Below are positions 51,112-59,771 of a stretch of DNA of 64,000 nt, in pieces. Made by a program: the position numbers and the translations under genes. The DNA comes from Geomesophilobacter sediminis. Its GTDB lineage: Bacteria > Desulfobacterota > Desulfuromonadia > Geobacterales > Geobacteraceae. The notes beneath the pieces are model-generated. The model did not search any database. It worked only from the letters and a program-made list of their open reading frames with translations, and had not been told where the DNA came from. Position 1 is the stretch's first letter; each line of letters starts with the position of its first letter. The stretch spans positions 1 through 64,000 of the forward strand of contig NZ_JAEMHM010000022.1 in NCBI RefSeq assembly GCF_016458275.1, written 5' to 3'.

Positions 51112-52318
51112 CGGTCGGGCTCCCGGCCCTGCCCCATGAAAACCATTCCTTCATTTTCCCCGCCACCTTCAAGTACCACTCCTTCCGCATGCACGGCTTC
51201 TCGACCAGCGCGAACAGCGCGCATCCCACGCCAAGGACCGCGGGGAGCGCCGCCGCTGCGAGAACCACGAGCCGCACCCCGACCGGGAGCCCGGGCAACA
51301 GGCCGGCCCGCTCCAGAATGCGTCCGACGATGAAGATGACCGGGTAATGGTAGAGGTAGAGGGTGTAGCACATCCCGCCGACGATGTAGATTGCCGGCCT
51401 GCTGAAGAATCGGTTACTCCAGGTGCCGCGGAAGGCGCAGTAGTAGGCGAGGAACATCGGGGCGGCGACGAACAGGTTGCCGGTCTTCCCCTGGGCATGC
51501 AGGAGAAAAACGGCGGGCCAGGCGAGCGCCGAGACGAGGTCCCATCGGTACGACTTCACGATCCCGTCCCGCCACTCGCCGAGGTAGAGGTCGACCAGCA
51601 GGAACCCGGTCAGGAAAAAGTGGGCGGAGGCCACGATGGAAAGGGTGAGCCGTGGGGTGTCCGGCATCCGGTAGGAAATCACGGCAAACAACGCGATCAG
51701 CCCGAGCAGCAGCGAGCGGCGCGGCCACCGGGAGCGGATCAGGAAAACCGCCGCGATCAGCGGCGCCAGCACGTAGAACTGGAGTTCCACCTCCAGAGAC
51801 CAGGCGACGAAGTTCACCGCGCTCATCTGGGCGTAGATCTGGGAGTGGAGATAGCCGAGGCTGGCCGCGAGGTGGGGGAGGAGTTCGCGATAACTGAGAT
51901 GGATGACGGAGGCGGAAAAGGGGAATAGCAGCAGCAGGGAAAGGATGTAGGGGGGCTCCAGCCGGGTGAGGCGCCTGAGGTAATAGGAGCGGAGGGTGGG
52001 ACGGGTTGCCTGTCCCAGGTACCCCCGGGCGAAGGGGAGCGCGATGATGAAGCCGCTGATGACGAAGAAGAGTTGGACCCCGAGGTCGCCGGTCATCAGC
52101 ACCGCGGCCAGCGGGTCGGCATCCACCTCGGCAGGATTTTTGCGGGACACGAAGGTGTAGACGTGAAAAAGGACGACGGAGAAGATGGCGATGAAGCGCA
52201 GCCCGTCGATGACCGGGATGAACTGCCCCGAGCTCGTCTCGCGTGAGGCGTGGCGCACCAACCAGGCCGCCCACTTGCCTCTCGGTGCTGCCGCACGTTC
52301 TTGGGAGATTTTTCCCAC
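51101..52318 (-). CDS. Acyltransferase-3 family membrane protein
   Basis: A 405-residue integral membrane protein with ten to eleven helices. The family hallmark is FIPVIDGLRFIAIFSVVLFHVY near residues 33-54, with the putative catalytic His in that helix, followed by GVQLFFVISGFII and the LRSYYLRRLTRLEPPYI motif. It probably O-acylates sugar residues of the surface glycan. The start is uncertain: GTG 52318 is used here, while the frame extends to 52444 with an atypical Arg-rich N-terminus. A CGTGCACATT array lies upstream. Confidence 0.82.
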   Translation of the reverse strand: MGKISQERAAAPRGKWAAWLVRHASRETSSGQFIPVIDGLRFIAIFSVVLFHVYTFVSRKNPAEVDADPLAAVLMTGDLGVQLFFVISGFIIALPFARGYLGQATRPTLRSYYLRRLTRLEPPYILSLLLLFPFSASVIHLSYRELLPHLAASLGYLHSQIYAQMSAVNFVAWSLEVELQFYVLAPLIAAVFLIRSRWPRRSLLLGLIALFAVISYRMPDTPRLTLSIVASAHFFLTGFLLVDLYLGEWRDGIVKSYRWDLVSALAWPAVFLLHAQGKTGNLFVAAPMFLAYYCAFRGTWSNRFFSRPAIYIVGGMCYTLYLYHYPVIFIVGRILERAGLLPGLPVGVRLVVLAAAALPAVLGVGCALFALVEKPCMRKEWYLKVAGKMKEWFSWGRAGSPTDAL

Positions 52319-52479
52319 CTTCCACCACCAGTGCCCGCATCGGGCATAAATAAAGGCGCAACCGGACCGACGGGGGCGGGCCGGTCGACAACGGAAGGGG
52401 AACCGGGTAAACGACAGGACCGTCCGATGGCGCCGGTTGGGCATCCATCGCAGGTGCAGCTACCCTTTCATGCAAAATT

Positions 52480-52511
52480 CGTGCGGATTTCGTGCACATT
52501 TCGTCCTCATT
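52480..52511. promoter_or_regulatory. Candidate operator: three phased CGTGC(A/G)NATT repeats
   Basis: CGTGCGGATT (52480-52489), CGTGCACATT (52491-52500) and CGTCCTCATT (52502-52511) occur at an exact 11-base period, one helical turn each. They lie about 160 bases upstream of the acyltransferase start. The same core occurs twice at 49385-49416. Confidence 0.5.
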
Positions 52512-52645
52512 TGCAAGGGCGCGGCAGCATTGCGGTTTTTTTCTTCACCGGGGTTTTGACGGGCGGTACAGCGGGTGGGAGGACGGCGCTTTGGCGGCAG
52601 GATGTGGCAAAACGGCTGCTTCAAGCTGCCGGGGGAGTCGGAGGA

Positions 52646-53899
52646 TCAGCCCTGGCGGCGGGAGAGGAGGCGCTGGTAGAGCGCCCGGTACCTCTGGGTC
52701 ATCGTCGGGAGGGAAAAGGTCGCCAGGACCTTCTGGCGGGCCCGCTCGCCCAACTGCCGGCGCCGTTGTGGGTCGGCGAGCACCCAGCCGATTCCGGCGG
52801 CGAGATCGGCGGGGTCGTGGGCCCGGGCGAGATAGCCGTTCACCCTGTGATCGATGAGGTCGGGGACCCCACCCTGGTCGAAGGCCACGCACGGGGTGCC
52901 GCAGGCCATCGCCTCCATCACGGTGAAGGGGAGGTTTTCCTGAAGGGACGGCAGGACGAAGACATCGGCCGCCGCATAGAGCCGGGCCAGGGCAGCGTCC
53001 TCGTTCTGCCAGCCGACGTAATGGGCGGGAATGCCGAGGTCGGGACGCGGCTCGCCCGGCGCGCCGCCGAAGACGACTACCTCCATTGCGGCGGCCGGGG
53101 CGGCTGCGGCGAGCTGTTGCAGGGCCTGGGTCAGCAGGTGAAATCCCTTGTTGGCGTCGCTGGTTACCCCTTTGGCGCCAAACAGGACGAGCATCTTGTC
53201 TTGGGGGAGGGAGAGCTCGCGCCGGGCCTGCTCCTGGGGGACGGGACGGTAGCGTTCCACGTCGATGCCGTTGGGGATCACCTCCACCGGCGCATCGCGG
53301 AACAGGGAGCTGAGCCGGGCGCGCTCCGCCATCCACCGGCTCGGGGCGACCAGGGTGAGGTCCAACCCGTTCCAAGCCGCTTTCTTGCGCCGCAACACCG
53401 CGGCCGACAGGTCGTCCGGCTGCCGGGAGCAAAGAACGGGACAGGCCCCGCAGGCGTCGGCGTAACGGGTGCACTCCCCGGGGAGGTAGCACCCCCCGGT
53501 GAAAGGCCAGGAATCATGCATGGTCCAGACGATGGGGCGCCGGATTCGGGAAAGGGTTTCGATCCGCATCATGCGGGCCACCCAGTGGAGGTGGACGAGG
53601 TCCGGCGCGAATCGCTCGATCTGCGGGAGCAGGCGGTCGGGAAGGTATGCGGCGCAGAAGGGGCCGCGCAGCTTCGCGGGGCGGATGCCGAGGATGGCCT
53701 GTTCGATGGTGGGGCGGGCAAAGCCAAAGGCCCGGGCGAGCCGGTTGGCGGGACCGACCACGGCGGGGTCGGTTCCGAATTTGCGCTGCACGTAGAGGGC
53801 GCCATCCACCCCTTGCGCCCGCATCCCGTGCAGCAGGCGGAGTGCGGCTTTGGCCGCACCCCCTTCGTTATCGGCGCCGTTGAGGTAGAGAACCTTCAT
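52646..53899 (-). CDS. GT4-family glycosyltransferase with Cys motif
   Basis: A 417-residue GT-B enzyme. The N-terminal half starts MKVLYLNGADNEGGAAKAALRL and carries VWTMHDSWPFTGGC...C...CGACP (about 143-168), a cysteine cluster known in a subgroup of colanic-acid-like GT4 enzymes. The donor half holds GAKGVTSDANKGFHLL and the EX7E-like FVLPSLQENLPFTVMEAMACG. ATG 53899 is chosen because the family N-terminus starts there; a weak GGAG lies 12 bases upstream. It transfers a hexose in the surface-glycan pathway. Confidence 0.85.
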   Translation of the reverse strand: MKVLYLNGADNEGGAAKAALRLLHGMRAQGVDGALYVQRKFGTDPAVVGPANRLARAFGFARPTIEQAILGIRPAKLRGPFCAAYLPDRLLPQIERFAPDLVHLHWVARMMRIETLSRIRRPIVWTMHDSWPFTGGCYLPGECTRYADACGACPVLCSRQPDDLSAAVLRRKKAAWNGLDLTLVAPSRWMAERARLSSLFRDAPVEVIPNGIDVERYRPVPQEQARRELSLPQDKMLVLFGAKGVTSDANKGFHLLTQALQQLAAAAPAAAMEVVVFGGAPGEPRPDLGIPAHYVGWQNEDAALARLYAAADVFVLPSLQENLPFTVMEAMACGTPCVAFDQGGVPDLIDHRVNGYLARAHDPADLAAGIGWVLADPQRRRQLGERARQKVLATFSLPTMTQRYRALYQRLLSRRQG

Positions 53900-54052
53900 C
53901 TGGGTGGGCAACTCCGTCCGGTAGGATGATTCGGCCGGCAGCAGTTGCCCGACGGGAAACCGCGGACCCGTCTTGCCGAAGGAAACTGGCCAGTTATACA
54001 ACTTTTGCCGAGCTGCTGTCTACCGATAGGAGCGGGAGGGGGGATTTTCGCG

Positions 54053-54775
54053 TTAATGCAGACCCAACTCGTGCATCACCTTCAAGGTGGCACGGTCGAA
54101 CTTGCTGTAGAGGCTCCACCAGCGGGACCCCTTTTCTTTGGGCGAGGGCGGAGGCTGCAGCCGGAGGGCGCGGGTGTGGAACTTGCGCTCCAACTGGGCG
54201 ATGAACCCCTCGAACAGGTCCAGGTCCGGGTTGGAGTAGCCCGGCGAACGGGCGAGAAAGATCCGCTTGGGAGAGAATTGCCGATCGAGGATCTGCGCGG
54301 TGAGCTGGCGTACCAGGTTGAGGTCGTAGTCGGCATGGGCGAGGCCGTCCCAGTCGATGTCGAGCTGCTCTTCCGGGAGGGGCCCCCCCCAGGATTCGAA
54401 GGTCTGCTCGACGTAGTCGATCGGTTGCCACTGCAACGACCGGCGGCGCCGGTAGGGGAGCGCGGTGAAGTCGGATTCGTATTTCACGCAGTGCACGTAG
54501 TCGTATTCCCGGCCGCCGAACTCGTCGTGCACCCAGCGGAGCTTGGTCACGATGCCGTTCATGATGGCATGGGAGAGGTAACTGCCGGAATCGTTGCGGT
54601 GCACGTAGGGGATGTGCTTGGTGACGAAGCGTGCCCTTCCGGATCGCCGGTCGATCAGCAGCCCGCGCATGTCACAGTGGAAATCGATGTGACAGACGGA
54701 GAGGTTGCGCTCCTTGCGCTCCAGCCACAGATCGTAGATTTGACTGTGTTCTTCGGCAATGACCAGCTCAGTCAT
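54053..54775 (-). CDS. UPF0489-family protein
   Basis: A 240-residue cytosolic protein. The signature CHIDFHCDMRG (about 28-38), with closely spaced His and Asp, is the UPF0489 motif; SDF and ...HADYDLNLVR follow. It has been proposed as a metal-dependent hydrolase-like fold but has no assigned reaction. ATG 54775 follows AGGAG with an 11-base spacer; the frame upstream to 55054 is low-complexity and rejected. It sits between GT4 and NodB genes in the same orientation, so it probably acts on a glycan precursor. Confidence 0.75.
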   Translation of the reverse strand: MTELVIAEEHSQIYDLWLERKERNLSVCHIDFHCDMRGLLIDRRSGRARFVTKHIPYVHRNDSGSYLSHAIMNGIVTKLRWVHDEFGGREYDYVHCVKYESDFTALPYRRRRSLQWQPIDYVEQTFESWGGPLPEEQLDIDWDGLAHADYDLNLVRQLTAQILDRQFSPKRIFLARSPGYSNPDLDLFEGFIAQLERKFHTRALRLQPPPSPKEKGSRWWSLYSKFDRATLKVMHELGLH

Positions 54776-55086
54776 CTTCTCGAATGCTCCTGGCGCGGCT
54801 CGGGATCGGGTCGCCCCGCGCGACGGCTGCAGTGCGGAGGGGGTCGCCCTGATTGAGGCACGCTGCGGGTTACTGGGGTGACGGGGGTACCGAAAGGGCC
54901 GGTCCGCGGTGCTGCTTGCGGTGGCGATGGTGCTGCGAGGCGCAGTGTGGAGAGGAAATGTGGAGATAACGTGAAAGGACTGAGGATTCAGTGGGGAAAC
55001 AATGAGGAAGAAATTAGGACGGAGGGGGGTGATTCGGTAGGGTGGGTGCGGCAAGAAGCCGGTGCTGGCGGTCGGTTATGGCGGGA
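54776..55086. other. 311-base gap, nothing recognised
   Basis: GC-rich sequence without a convincing gene, hairpin or repeat. It is presumably the promoter or leader of the UPF0489 gene. Confidence 0.4.
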
Positions 55087-56070
55087 TTACCTGGTCCAAA
55101 ATGCCCGCAGCCGTGGCACAAACTCCGCCAAATGCCAGTTCCGGACCAGGTGGCGCGGCACCTGGTAAGGATCGGTCCAGCGGTGTGCTTGGCCGGGGAA
55201 GTTGGACGCGACCTTGCGGAAGCCGGCCTCCCGGCAAAGCGCGATGCTGTCCCGGTTGTAGTGGCAGCGTCTGCCGTAGGGATAGGAGAAAACGGAGACC
55301 TCACCGCCGAGCCATTGCTCCAACTGGCGTTTCGAGGCGAGGATCTCCTCGCGCTGGGCGGGCTCGCTCAGCGCGGAGAGCCGGGAGTGGGTGACCGTGT
55401 GGGCGCCGATGGTGACCAGGCGGTTCGCCGCAAAGCGGCGCAGCTCCTCTACGGTAAGGGGGCGGTGCCGGTCGTCGCACCCCGGGACCGTGGCGCTCCA
55501 GCGGCGGATTTCGGTGCGGATCTCTTCCCGGTGCCCGGTCGGGGCCGCCACCAGATAGGGCACCAGTTCGCCGTAGAGCCGCTCCCGCTCTGCCGCCGTG
55601 CGGGTCGGCCAGAACCCCTTCCCCACGCCCGGGAGAGTCAGTTCTCCCGGGAGCTCCCGGTGTTCGACGAGGATGCGGTGCAGCTCATCCCACCAGAAGC
55701 CGCCGGTTGTTGCGATGGGACCGGTGCTCACGAAAAAGGTGGCCGGGACCTGGAACTCATCCAGGATGGGAAGCGCTTCCAGGAGGTTGTCGGCATAGCC
55801 GTCATCGAAGGTGATGCAGACCGCCGGCTTGGACACCGCATCCCAATCTTCCTCGAAACGCACGATCGGGAAATGCTCGGCAAGGTAGCCCAGGTGGGCG
55901 CGGAAATTTTCCGGGGTGACGGCCAAAAGCTCGGGATCTTCAGGGAGGGTGGTGACCCGGTGGTAGAGGAGCACGAGCACCGGGGGATCGATGCGGTTGA
56001 GCACGGTCTTGATCGGGGTGAACACGGCCCTGCGTGCCAAGCCCAGGATTGCGCCGGCGCGTGGGGTCAT
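55087..56070 (-). CDS. Polysaccharide deacetylase (NodB domain)
   Basis: A 327-residue carbohydrate esterase 4 family member. Motif 1 is CITFDDGYADN (85-95), motif 2 is HTVTHSRLS near 233-241, and a later segment SYPYGRRCHYN fits motif 3. These provide the metal-binding His/His/Asp and catalytic residues that remove N-acetyl groups from hexosamines. No signal peptide is evident, though the first ~40 residues are hydrophobic in part. Start ATG 56070, overlapping the methyltransferase stop by four bases. It likely deacetylates a GlcNAc-containing glycan of this cluster. Confidence 0.9.
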   Translation of the reverse strand: MTPRAGAILGLARRAVFTPIKTVLNRIDPPVLVLLYHRVTTLPEDPELLAVTPENFRAHLGYLAEHFPIVRFEEDWDAVSKPAVCITFDDGYADNLLEALPILDEFQVPATFFVSTGPIATTGGFWWDELHRILVEHRELPGELTLPGVGKGFWPTRTAAERERLYGELVPYLVAAPTGHREEIRTEIRRWSATVPGCDDRHRPLTVEELRRFAANRLVTIGAHTVTHSRLSALSEPAQREEILASKRQLEQWLGGEVSVFSYPYGRRCHYNRDSIALCREAGFRKVASNFPGQAHRWTDPYQVPRHLVRNWHLAEFVPRLRAFWTR

Positions 56071-56705
56071 GGCTGCGTTTGGTTGCGGTAGATGAAGAAC
56101 CGCAGCGGGTGATGGTCGAATTCCCGGATTTTGAAGAAGTGGGCGCCGGCGATGACCTCATCGTGGAACTCGGGGTTGAAGTAGATGACGGTCGCCGGCC
56201 GGGGGCGGCGCGCCAGCGAGGCGCAGATGTTGTCCATGACCGCGCGCATCACAGCGCCGGGGAACGGGCTGAAAAAATAGAAGTAGTTGAAGTCGTCGAG
56301 GTCGGTGAAGTCGGCGGCGTCGGCCACCACCATCTCGACATTGGCGATGCCGAGCTTGGCGACGTTGTTTCGGGCAACCGCCACCAGCTCCGGCGCAATC
56401 TCCACCCCGAGGATCCGGGCGAAGGGATAGCGGGAAAGGGTGATCAGCGCCCCCCCCTTGCCGGAGCCGAAATCGATGACCGCGTCCCGGGCGGTGATCC
56501 CCAGCGCCCTCAGGACCCGGTGCAGGTGCAGACCGCCGGAGTTCGCGTAGTAGTGGCACCGGTCCTCGGGGAGCTGCAACTCGTCGAGGTAGGTGTTCCT
56601 CAGGTCGATCTTCTGCCGGTGGATCCGGATGCGGAGGATGAACTCGCTCCACTCTCCGCAGGCAAGAAGGGACAAGGCGTTTTTGGCATCGAGCAGCATG
56701 CTCAT
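56067..56705 (-). CDS. Class I SAM-dependent methyltransferase
   Basis: A 212-residue protein with SAM motif I VIDFGSGKGGAL (76-87), acidic motif ILGVEIAPELVAVA, and motif IV-like FNYFYFFSPF. The proposed start ATG 56705 follows GGAG with seven-base spacing; the open frame to 56984 starts in unrelated sequence. Substrate unknown; probably a sugar residue of the surface glycan or a lipid intermediate. It is cotranscribed with the deacetylase and lies just downstream of the radical SAM gene (23-base gap). Confidence 0.82.
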   Translation of the reverse strand: MSMLLDAKNALSLLACGEWSEFILRIRIHRQKIDLRNTYLDELQLPEDRCHYYANSGGLHLHRVLRALGITARDAVIDFGSGKGGALITLSRYPFARILGVEIAPELVAVARNNVAKLGIANVEMVVADAADFTDLDDFNYFYFFSPFPGAVMRAVMDNICASLARRPRPATVIYFNPEFHDEVIAGAHFFKIREFDHHPLRFFIYRNQTQP

Positions 56706-56728
56706 CGGGTTACTCCAGGATTCGGCAT

Positions 56729-58345
56729 CTAATGGTCCGGATGATCCTCGATCGGGTCGAGGTAGCCGCCCCTGCTCCGGGAGCGGGTCAGCTTGCCGAT
56801 GATGCCGTTCCAGCCGCCAGCCAACGCATGCCGCACCGAGCTGCGGAAACCTTGATAGGCAATCCGCGCCGTCAGCAGGTTGCAGTTCGCTTTGCTGGAG
56901 TCCGCCCGGGCGGGAGAGCCGTTTCGGGCCAGGTATTCCTTGATGAACCGCGAAAACAGCCGCAACCTTTTCGCGCTGTTGCACCTTTCGTATTCATCCA
57001 GGGAGATGCCGGTGGTTGCTTCCCGCCAGGCACTCCAGGCCTCGATCAGTTCCGAAGGCTTAAGCCCCGGCAATTTGGCCAATTCGGCGTAATTTCTCCG
57101 GACGTAGATCAGGAAGGCCTCTCTGAACAGCTCCTTGGCCCTGATCATGTCGGTGTAGGAGAAGGTGCTGTTCTGGACGACGATGTGGGGCGGGGTCGGA
57201 TGAAACAGCATGCCGTGCTCTCCGGCATTGTCGTGCAGGGCGCTCCCCGGCAGCAGCTGCAGCTCGAACACCTGCAGCTTGTCCGGAGCGAGATTCAACA
57301 CGTAATCCATCGAGGTCTTGAAGGTGCTCAGACTGTCGCCGGGAAGACCGATGATCAGCTGGATGACGTAGTTTATCGGGCTCTTTCGAAGCAGGGCGAT
57401 CCCCTGCTCGAATTTGGCGAAGTTCGTTTCCCTGCCGATGATCTTCAAGGTCGCCGGGTTGGTGGACTGCAGGCCGATTTCCAGGAAGCCGACCCCCGCT
57501 TGCTCCAGCAAGTCGATGGTTTCCTGATCCAGCAGTTCGGCGCGCAGTTCGGTGTTGATGGAGGCGGTTTTGTTTATGGAGCAGATGTACTTCAGGATCT
57601 CCTTGGCCCTTTTGGGGTTGAGATTGAAGGTCGGGTCGGCAAGGTAGAGACGTTTGACCCCGGAATCGATGAGATGCTTGAGGTCCCTCTTTACCCGTTC
57701 CAGGGAAAAACAGCGTACCGACTTGAAGTTCTTGTGGTAGGAGCAGAAACCGCACTCGAAGGGACATCCTCTTTGGGTTTCGATGAGGATGTCGTGCGAT
57801 TCGCTGTAGGCCGCCGCGTCGAAGGGGGAGGGGATGTCGTCCAAATCCGCGATGAGCGGCCGGGGCGGATTGGTTCTTATTTCCCCGTCGACCCGATAGC
57901 TTATCCCCCGTACCTCCTCGATCGCCGGCTCGTCCTTCACGTAGTGTTTCAGAAGCTCGGCAAAGGTCTGTTCGCCTTCGCCCCGAACGATCACGTCGAC
58001 GCTTTGGTTTTCGGTCAGGATGCTGTCGGGGGTCGAGGTCACCTGAGGGCCTCCCAGCACGATCTTTAGCGCCGGGTTCAGGCCTTTCAGGAGGTGGGTG
58101 ATGCCGAGGATCTTCTTGATGTTCCAGATGTAGCAGGAAAAGGCGATTACATCAGGGTTTCGCCGGAGCAGGTCGTGGATGATGTGGTTGGAAGCCTCAA
58201 CCGTGTTGTAATTCTCGATTGAGATATCAACGTCGTCACCCAGCTCTTTCTTTGCGTAGGCTTTGAGGTAGTGTAAGGAAAGGGGATAATAGTAGTTCTG
58301 GTTGAAACCGGTGGTCTGATAGATTGATACGAGAATTGACTTCAT
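56729..58345 (-). CDS. B12-binding-domain radical SAM protein
   Basis: A 538-residue enzyme. The N-terminal ~140 residues form a B12-binding-like fold (VIAFSCYIWN, IVLGGPQVTSTP). The radical SAM domain carries the [4Fe-4S] triad CPFECGFC (Cys194, 198, 201), later GFLEIGLQSTN and the SAM-binding LIIGLPGDSL. The C-terminal ~140 residues are helical. It is AT-richer than its neighbours, consistent with separate acquisition. Members of this class methylate unactivated carbons or rearrange substrates; none is predictable here. ATG 58345 begins MKSILVSIYQ, a usual family start. Confidence 0.85.
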   Translation of the reverse strand: MKSILVSIYQTTGFNQNYYYPLSLHYLKAYAKKELGDDVDISIENYNTVEASNHIIHDLLRRNPDVIAFSCYIWNIKKILGITHLLKGLNPALKIVLGGPQVTSTPDSILTENQSVDVIVRGEGEQTFAELLKHYVKDEPAIEEVRGISYRVDGEIRTNPPRPLIADLDDIPSPFDAAAYSESHDILIETQRGCPFECGFCSYHKNFKSVRCFSLERVKRDLKHLIDSGVKRLYLADPTFNLNPKRAKEILKYICSINKTASINTELRAELLDQETIDLLEQAGVGFLEIGLQSTNPATLKIIGRETNFAKFEQGIALLRKSPINYVIQLIIGLPGDSLSTFKTSMDYVLNLAPDKLQVFELQLLPGSALHDNAGEHGMLFHPTPPHIVVQNSTFSYTDMIRAKELFREAFLIYVRRNYAELAKLPGLKPSELIEAWSAWREATTGISLDEYERCNSAKRLRLFSRFIKEYLARNGSPARADSSKANCNLLTARIAYQGFRSSVRHALAGGWNGIIGKLTRSRSRGGYLDPIEDHPDH

Positions 58346-58535
58346 CTTAGCCCGCCATCTGCACGTTTCATTTTCATGTCAGGTCCATTTACAACTGGCT
58401 CAGCAGTTAGATCAATGGCAATACAGGTTCGGAGCTGAGACAGGTTGTGGGGGTAATATGTCAAAAACGTAATGTAACCAAAGGGTTTCTGCGTCTGTAC
58501 TCTAGCACCATTCCTTGGTGAGTAATAGAACTTTT

Positions 58536-59771
58536 TTAGGTTCGTCCCTTTCGGGGACCGAACCGGTTCCCGGTCAGAAGATAGGTGGCTTGCCGCCACC
58601 GGTCCACGAAATCGTCGGAAAGGTGACTCTTGATCCAGTGCACGGCCTGCAGCCTCGTTCGCTCCACCCCCTTCCGGGACTGCCAGCGGGCGGCCTCGAT
58701 CCGGGCGGTGAAGCGGTTCGGCCAGATGCGCACCTCTTCGCAAGGGACGGGCGTGGCGCGCCAGTTGGCCTTGTAAGGCTGATTGCCGCGCGAAAGGTCG
58801 AACGAGGTCAAGCCGTGGGCGATCGCGTGCCGGATGGCCACCATGATGGAAAGGTTCCCCGGAGGGAATTCGGTTACTTCCGGGTCCATCCCCGCGAGGT
58901 ACGAGTAGAGCGTGCCCCGGTCCACGAACTGGTATTCGACGGCAATGGGGGCGCCGTCCAGTTCGAGCCAGAAGAGAAACAACTGCCCCCGCTCCAACAG
59001 CTTTCCGGCCACCGTGCGGTGGAAGTTTCGGAACCGCTCGTCGCTGAAGCAGCCCAGCGGGTGCCTTCGGTCGCCCCAGCGGGCGCCATGCAGCCGGAAA
59101 AGCACCTCGAACCCCTCTTCCAGTCCCGCGGCATCGTCCACCTGACGCAGCCGCACCCGCCCCGAATCGAGATAAAGCCGCTCCCACTTCCGGCACCGTT
59201 TCCGGTGTGACCTCGAAATCATCGCGAGAAAACCTTCCCAGGTCGATGGCAGGGCGATCTGCCAGCAGCTGTGGTGGTACGGCGCTCGGTGGACGAGGAG
59301 GTCCCGTTGCGAAAGAGCCTCCAGCGTAGCGTGTACCGCCCCGTCATCGCTGTCGATCCAGTCCAGTTCGATAGCGTCCCAAAACGAGGCCCACTCCGAC
59401 AGGGCCTGCGCCACCGCCGCTCCCACCAACCGCTCCCGTCCCGGCGGTGCAAGCCAGGTGCTGTGGGCGGTCGCCGCGTCCCCCGAGCCGAGCAGCGCCA
59501 GGGTGGCGCGGCCCCCGGCCACGTGCCGGTAAAGGGGAGCCAGCCCGACCAGGGCGCCGTGCGGGTCGTGAACCAGCAGCACCCACAGTTCGTCGTCGGA
59601 GGTCGCGTAACCGTCCCACCAGCTTAAAAGCCACTCCGGGGAGAGCATCGGGTTTCCGGCGGCAAGGGCGCGCCAGGCATTGCCTTGCCGATCCAGTTCG
59701 GAGCGGTTGCCGACCCGGGTGATGCACAGGTCGCCGAAATGAACCGGTGGCGGCGCGGATCGGGCTACCAA
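58536..59771 (-). CDS. FemAB/CelD-like acetyltransferase (GNAT superfamily)
   Basis: A 411-residue protein of the Acetyltransf_6/CelD type. Strand-rich N-terminal half (LSPEWLLSWWDGY, WVLLVHD, GLAPLYR), middle SRSHRKRCRKWERL, and the C-terminal core FLFWLELDGAPIAVEYQF...YLAGMDPE...GNLSIMVAIRHAIAHGLTSFDLSRG. Such proteins acylate polysaccharides or transfer amino acids. The start is TTG 59771 after AAAGGGG, overlapping the upstream gene's stop; the frame to 60035 is out-of-phase reading of that gene. Likely decorates the glycan. Confidence 0.8.
   Translation of the reverse strand: MVARSAPPPVHFGDLCITRVGNRSELDRQGNAWRALAAGNPMLSPEWLLSWWDGYATSDDELWVLLVHDPHGALVGLAPLYRHVAGGRATLALLGSGDAATAHSTWLAPPGRERLVGAAVAQALSEWASFWDAIELDWIDSDDGAVHATLEALSQRDLLVHRAPYHHSCWQIALPSTWEGFLAMISRSHRKRCRKWERLYLDSGRVRLRQVDDAAGLEEGFEVLFRLHGARWGDRRHPLGCFSDERFRNFHRTVAGKLLERGQLFLFWLELDGAPIAVEYQFVDRGTLYSYLAGMDPEVTEFPPGNLSIMVAIRHAIAHGLTSFDLSRGNQPYKANWRATPVPCEEVRIWPNRFTARIEAARWQSRKGVERTRLQAVHWIKSHLSDDFVDRWRQATYLLTGNRFGPRKGRT

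Noticed and set aside
52250-53929. A 559-codon plus-strand frame over the GT4 gene
   Set aside because: The minus strand encodes an intact GT4 with all motifs; the plus frame is a shadow.
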